Source of the DNA: Gemmatimonadaceae bacterium
GTDB taxonomy: Bacteria; Gemmatimonadota; Gemmatimonadetes; Gemmatimonadales; Gemmatimonadaceae
Reading direction: 5' to 3'
Length of the DNA: 64,000 nt
Assembly: GCA_020851035.1 (NCBI GenBank)
Contig: JADZDM010000007.1
Span: 62,001-126,000, forward strand
How positions within the stretch are numbered: position 1 is the first letter of the stretch; each line of letters begins with the position of its first letter. Positions 60,861-64,000 of the stretch are shown here, in pieces. Below the pieces are notes generated by a model. That model had not been told where the DNA came from and made no database searches. It saw only the letters and a program-made list of their open reading frames with translations. Made by a program: the position numbers and the translations under genes.

Positions 60861-61205
60861 TCAGCCGAGGCCCTGGGCCAGCCGGCGCATGGTGAGCCGG
60901 AGCAGGCCGAGGTTGGTCCACGGCTCGGCGACGGTCACGAGGAGGAGATCGCCCTGCGGGACGGCGCACACGCGGCCGCGCTCGCCTTCGAGGTGGAGGA
61001 AGCCCGGCTCGGTGCCGTCGGCGGCGGTGGCGGCGAGGGCGGCCCGCGCGTAGAGGCGCGCCGCGAGGGCGGCGATGGCATCGGCATCGGTGCCGATGTG
61101 GACGTTGCCATCGACGACGATCCCGTCCGTCCGGGAGACCACCAGTGCCGCATGGACGCCGGCGGTATGCATGAGCTCCTCGACCACGCGGTCGTAATTC
61201 GCCAT
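60861..61205 (-). CDS. Roadblock/LC7 domain protein (MglB-like)
   Basis: A 114-residue single-domain protein. The order helix (NYDRVVEELMHTA), strand pair (VHAALVVSRTDGIVVDG), long helix (DADAIAALAARLYARAALAATAA), strands (FLHLEGERGRVCAVPQGDLLLVTVA) and helix (LGLLRLTMRRLAQ) is the Roadblock/LC7 fold. Such proteins dimerise and often act on Ras-like GTPases, as MglB does on MglA; no GTPase is in the window. ATG 61205 is preferred because TGGAG lies seven bases upstream; ATG 61217 would overlap the stop of the gene above (TGATG). Confidence 0.82.
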   Translation of the reverse strand: MANYDRVVEELMHTAGVHAALVVSRTDGIVVDGNVHIGTDADAIAALAARLYARAALAATAADGTEPGFLHLEGERGRVCAVPQGDLLLVTVAEPWTNLGLLRLTMRRLAQGLG

Positions 61206-61216
61206 GACGGACTCCA

Positions 61217-62050
61217 TCAGAAGCCGTCCGCGGCGGCCCGCGCCGTCGCGACCCGGAGGAGGGCCCGCACGCGGCCGATCGGGACCTGCCGGCCGACGCT
61301 CAGCACCGTCAGCGACCCGGCAGGTGCCGGTGCCAGGGCGAGCGTGTCGCCGGCCGTCTCGAGCACCAGCGCGTGCCAGGCCCCGAGGTTCAGGTGCTTC
61401 ATCGCACGCGCGGCGTCATCGCCGACACCGGCGACGGCGGCGGCCATCGCCTCGAGCACCGCCATGTCGTCGGACGGCTGCGGACTCGCGAGCAGCAGGC
61501 CGTCGGCATCCGCCACCAGCGACCGCACGACCTCCGGCCGTGCCGGCGCCGAGGCAATGGTCGCAGAGAAGCCCGAAATGGCAGGATACGAGGCGGTGGG
61601 ATACGCCGCGCCGGTGGTGCGACCGTTCGGGATCCGTCCCGGCTCCACGCGCGTGTTCACCCTGGGCGTGAAGCGGTGCCCGTTCGGCATGCCGCCGTTC
61701 GGCCCATTGGATGCGGCCGCGCCGTTGCCGTCGGCGCCCGAATAGCGGTCGGGCGTGGGCGGTGCGCCGCCGTTGCCGTGGCCATGCGCCGGCGCCGGTT
61801 CGTGCTGCCGCGCGCGGTCCCAGTGTGCCGATGCGGCGGACAGGTCGCCGCGTGCTTCAGCGATGCGCGCGAGCACCATCAGTGCGGGCGCGTGCGAGGG
61901 GTGACGTTCGAGGCCGCGCGTCGCGAGGCGCTCGGCGGTCTCGAGGTCGCCCTGTTGCCGCAGTGCCTCGGCCAGGTCCGCGAAGACGAGACTCTGCGGA
62001 TCGGTCGCAAGCACACTGCTCCAACGGCGGATGTCGTCAGCTGCCGGCAT
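61217..62050 (-). CDS. TPR protein with a C-terminal Roadblock-like domain
   Basis: A 277-residue protein in three parts. Residues 1-82 form two TPR units (FADLAEALRQQGDLETAERL, then MVLARIAEARGDLSAASAHW). Residues 83-150 are a Gly/Asn/Pro/His-rich flexible linker. Residues 165-277 read like a Roadblock/LC7 domain: VVRSLVADADGLLLAS, a helix DMAVLEAMAAAVAGVGDDAA, strands HALVLETAGDTLALAPA and LTVLSVG, and a final helix VRALLRVATARA. It overlaps the downstream Roadblock gene region by one base and the upstream DUF4388 gene by 14 bases. Confidence 0.75.
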   Translation of the reverse strand: MPAADDIRRWSSVLATDPQSLVFADLAEALRQQGDLETAERLATRGLERHPSHAPALMVLARIAEARGDLSAASAHWDRARQHEPAPAHGHGNGGAPPTPDRYSGADGNGAAASNGPNGGMPNGHRFTPRVNTRVEPGRIPNGRTTGAAYPTASYPAISGFSATIASAPARPEVVRSLVADADGLLLASPQPSDDMAVLEAMAAAVAGVGDDAARAMKHLNLGAWHALVLETAGDTLALAPAPAGSLTVLSVGRQVPIGRVRALLRVATARAAADGF

Positions 62051-63179
62051 GGGCGGAGATCAGTTCCTGTAATTGCGCCGCAGCGTCGCGTGCGATCCGC
62101 ACCCGCGCCGCATCGGGCGCCGTTGGTGCTGCTGCAAGATAGTGCTCCCACGCGCTCAGCGCCGCACGGTACTCCCCGCGGCGGGCTGCCACGTAACCGA
62201 ACTGTTCCTGCGCCTCGGGCAGGAGCGGATCGAGCTGTACCGCAGTCCGCACCTCCTCCGCCCAGTCGTCGGGGCGGCCGAGGCCCAGCAGCGCGCGTCC
62301 GGCGAGGACGTGCGCGGCGGCATTCCGCGGCGCATGCCCGATGGCGGTGCGGGCGGCGGCGAGCGCGGCCTCGAAGCGGGACTCGGCCAGCGCCCGGCGC
62401 GCCTGCGCGGTGAGCATCGCGACGCCGGCCGTGGCCTCCCCGTCGTCCCGGGTGGCCCCCTGCGCATCGGTGGTGAGCGCGCCCAGCGCCGACCACCGCG
62501 AGATCCAGCGCGCGGTCTCGAACACGCGCATCCCTGCCGCGGAGGCGATCTGGCGGATGGTCCGGCATCCGTCCACACAGGAGAGCACCCGCCAGCCGTC
62601 GGCGGGCACGGCGAGCTCCCCGTCCCCGTCACAGTCGCAGACCAGCGGCACCGCGCCCAGCGACCCGATGCGGGCCTCGATCGCCGGCCACTCGTCGCGG
62701 CGACGTGCCGCATCGAGGAAGAGCTCCTCCCCGGACAACGTGAGGCTGGTGGTGGGCTCGAGGGCGCTGGCGGACTCGCCGTCGGTGAAGGAGAACGAGC
62801 CCTCGTCGAAGGTGGTGAGCTCGAAGCAGAGGTCGTCGATCAGCCGCCGCGCGACCGTATCACGCATCCGGGCACTGATGACCCCGGTCTCGACGAGGCC
62901 ATCGACGAGCGAGCGTGGTGGAGTCTGGCGGCTGGCCCAGGTAGCCGCCGCGCCGCGATCGTCGGCATCCACGAGTCCGGCGTGCGTGAGCGCCCCGAGC
63001 AGCGGTTCGGGCTCGTCGTCCCAGCGCGCCGCCGTGATGGACCCGTCGAGGAATCGCAGGATCGCCCCGCGCGCGCCGGCCCCGCCGGTCACGCGGAGCG
63101 TGCCGGAGCGACGGCCACCGGTCAGCAGCTGGAAGACCTCGGCCAGCCCGAGGTCGCGAAGTGCCCCCTCGAGTGCCAT
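62037..63179 (-). CDS. DUF4388 (PATAN)-TPR protein, second copy
   Basis: A 380-residue protein. MALEGALRDLGLAEVFQLLTGG and RSGTLRVTGG with AILRFLDGSITAARWDD (1-60) are a DUF4388/PATAN domain. A second half (about 70-145) has LVDGLVETGVISARMRDTVARRL and CFELTTFDEGSFSFTDGE, mirroring the other DUF4388 protein here. A winged-helix-like part (CVDGCRTIRQIASAAGM) is near 215-245, and three TPR units lie at about 265-375. ATG 63179 overlaps the stop of the upstream TPR gene by one base. It is shorter than the 540-residue paralogue by several TPRs. Confidence 0.82.
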   Translation of the reverse strand: MALEGALRDLGLAEVFQLLTGGRRSGTLRVTGGAGARGAILRFLDGSITAARWDDEPEPLLGALTHAGLVDADDRGAAATWASRQTPPRSLVDGLVETGVISARMRDTVARRLIDDLCFELTTFDEGSFSFTDGESASALEPTTSLTLSGEELFLDAARRRDEWPAIEARIGSLGAVPLVCDCDGDGELAVPADGWRVLSCVDGCRTIRQIASAAGMRVFETARWISRWSALGALTTDAQGATRDDGEATAGVAMLTAQARRALAESRFEAALAAARTAIGHAPRNAAAHVLAGRALLGLGRPDDWAEEVRTAVQLDPLLPEAQEQFGYVAARRGEYRAALSAWEHYLAAAPTAPDAARVRIARDAAAQLQELISAHAGS

Positions 63180-64000
63180 CAGCCCGTTCCCCGCCGCACG
63201 GAATCGATGATCACGGGGGTCTGCGGCACCGCAGCATCGTCGTACTCGGCGAGCGCGAGCCGCGCCCGTGTCGCCCATCGGTTCTCGCCGTTCGCGCCGC
63301 CGCTCCGGGTGGCGACGCGCCAGTGCGCCAGCGCCTCGGACTCGCGGCCGGCGCGCTGCGCCATGTACCCCTGCAGCGTGCGCACCCCCGCATGGTCCGG
63401 TGCAACGGCGGCGGCCCGGGCGATCGCATGCAGCGCCTGCTCCTCACGATTCAGCGCGAGCAGCGCCTCCGCGAGCGCCACCAGCAGGTCCGGATCACGG
63501 GGATTGGCGCGCAGCGGGCGCACCAGCGCCTGCATGCCGTCGCTGGGCCGGCCCACATCCACGCGCAGCTCGGCCAGCGCCCGCGCGGCATCGTGGAACG
63601 TCGGCACGCTCTCGAGGGCGTGCATCAGCTCCTTCTCCGCCTCGCGGACGCGGCCATCCTCGCGCAGCATCGCGGCGAGCGCCACGCGCACCTGCGCCAG
63701 GTCCGGGTCGCCGGCCAGGGCCGTGCGCAGCGCGCTCTCGGCATGCCGCATGACGACGGACGCCGGCGGCATCGGCGCCACCGCCTGCGCGCTGTGCGCC
63801 GTGCGCGGCGCCGGCTCCATGATCGCGAGCTGCGGCCCCGTGACACGGCGCAGCGGGATCACCGGCGTGCCGTGCGTGACACGCATCGAGACAGGGGTGC
63901 CGCCGCGGCGCAGGGCCACCCAGGCCCCGAGTGGCGTGCGGGAGCGAGTGGTATGTGGTGCCTGGCGGGCCTCGGCGGACTCGCGGATGGCGGCCCGCAT
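63179..64000 (-). CDS. TPR-repeat protein, possibly truncated by the window edge
   Basis: At least 273 residues. An ATG falls exactly on the last three bases of the window, so the true start may lie beyond. The first 85 residues are low in structure, with a short strand-rich part (PVIPLRRVTGPQLAIME). From about 86 to 255 there are four or five TPR units (AESALRTALAGDPDLAQVRVA, EAEKELMHALESVPTF, QALHAIARAAAVAPDHAGV, SEALAHWRVATR). It begins the visible part of the DUF4388/Roadblock/AAA+ run and is joined to the next gene by a TGATG overlap. Confidence 0.75.
   Translation of the reverse strand: MRAAIRESAEARQAPHTTRSRTPLGAWVALRRGGTPVSMRVTHGTPVIPLRRVTGPQLAIMEPAPRTAHSAQAVAPMPPASVVMRHAESALRTALAGDPDLAQVRVALAAMLREDGRVREAEKELMHALESVPTFHDAARALAELRVDVGRPSDGMQALVRPLRANPRDPDLLVALAEALLALNREEQALHAIARAAAVAPDHAGVRTLQGYMAQRAGRESEALAHWRVATRSGGANGENRWATRARLALAEYDDAAVPQTPVIIDSVRRGTG

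Overview
This window looks like a chromosomal segment from a high-GC, diderm bacterium, most probably a member of Gemmatimonadota. The clues are very GC-rich codon usage, frequent GTG starts, periplasmic and outer-membrane proteins whose signal peptides end in Ala-Gln type cleavage sites, a compact division and cell-wall (dcw) cluster, a meso-diaminopimelate type MurE (DNPR motif) and several DUF4388 plus TPR proteins. The phylum assignment is inferred from gene content, not from a marker-gene search. No prophage, transposase, integrase, CRISPR array or rRNA operon was seen.

Layout, in transcription order on the minus strand unless stated. (A) 10119 down to 1: an FmdB-like protein without cysteines, argS, a PfkB kinase, purM, an outer-membrane protein, ribD, ribE, ribBA, ribH, nusB, a GT4 glycosyltransferase and the first codons of a ribosome hibernation factor-like gene, apparently driven from one promoter near 10153-10181. 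(B) 10237-11731, plus strand: msrA, an array of eight GTGACAGTGCAC elements in two opposed blocks, and an NAD(P)-binding protein. (C) 24961 down to 11756: alr, deoB, cdd, a lipoprotein, a FadL-like outer-membrane protein, mtaB, miaB, comEC, a small HExxH protein, fbp and a methylmalonyl-CoA mutase large subunit without a B12 domain. (D) 24994-26363 plus strand: mazG and a DinB-fold protein. (E) asnS (minus), then a histidine kinase and a lipoprotein (plus). (F) 52498 down to 29944: rsmH, ftsL, ftsI, murE, murF, mraY, murD, ftsW, murG, murC, ftsQ, ftsA, a strong terminator, tandem promoters, ftsZ, an M23 peptidase, a VWA membrane protein, ftsY and recG. (G) 52628-54496: a periplasmic TPR protein and tRNA-Val(TAC). 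(H) 64000 down to 54684: a run of TPR, DUF4388, Roadblock/LC7, tandem AAA+ and metallopeptidase genes.

How the genes work together. Region F makes lipid II (MurC-F, MraY, MurG), carries the septal synthase (FtsW plus FtsI with FtsL and FtsQ) and the cytoskeletal pair FtsA/FtsZ. mraZ, murB and ddl are not in the window. Regions A and C are long housekeeping transcripts, mixing riboflavin synthesis, purine synthesis, nucleoside salvage, D-alanine supply and tRNA methylthiolation. Genes are packed so tightly that at least eighteen junctions share a 4-base ATGA or GTGA overlap.

The most unusual part is region H. It contains two DUF4388 (PATAN) proteins fused to TPRs, two Roadblock/LC7 proteins, further TPR proteins, and a 639-residue protein with two DnaA-type AAA+ modules and no DnaA DNA-binding domain. 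The second AAA+ module has Arg instead of Lys in Walker A. This resembles a signalling or spatial-organisation module whose function is not assignable from sequence alone. The second unusual element is the repeat array between msrA and the NAD(P)-binding gene.
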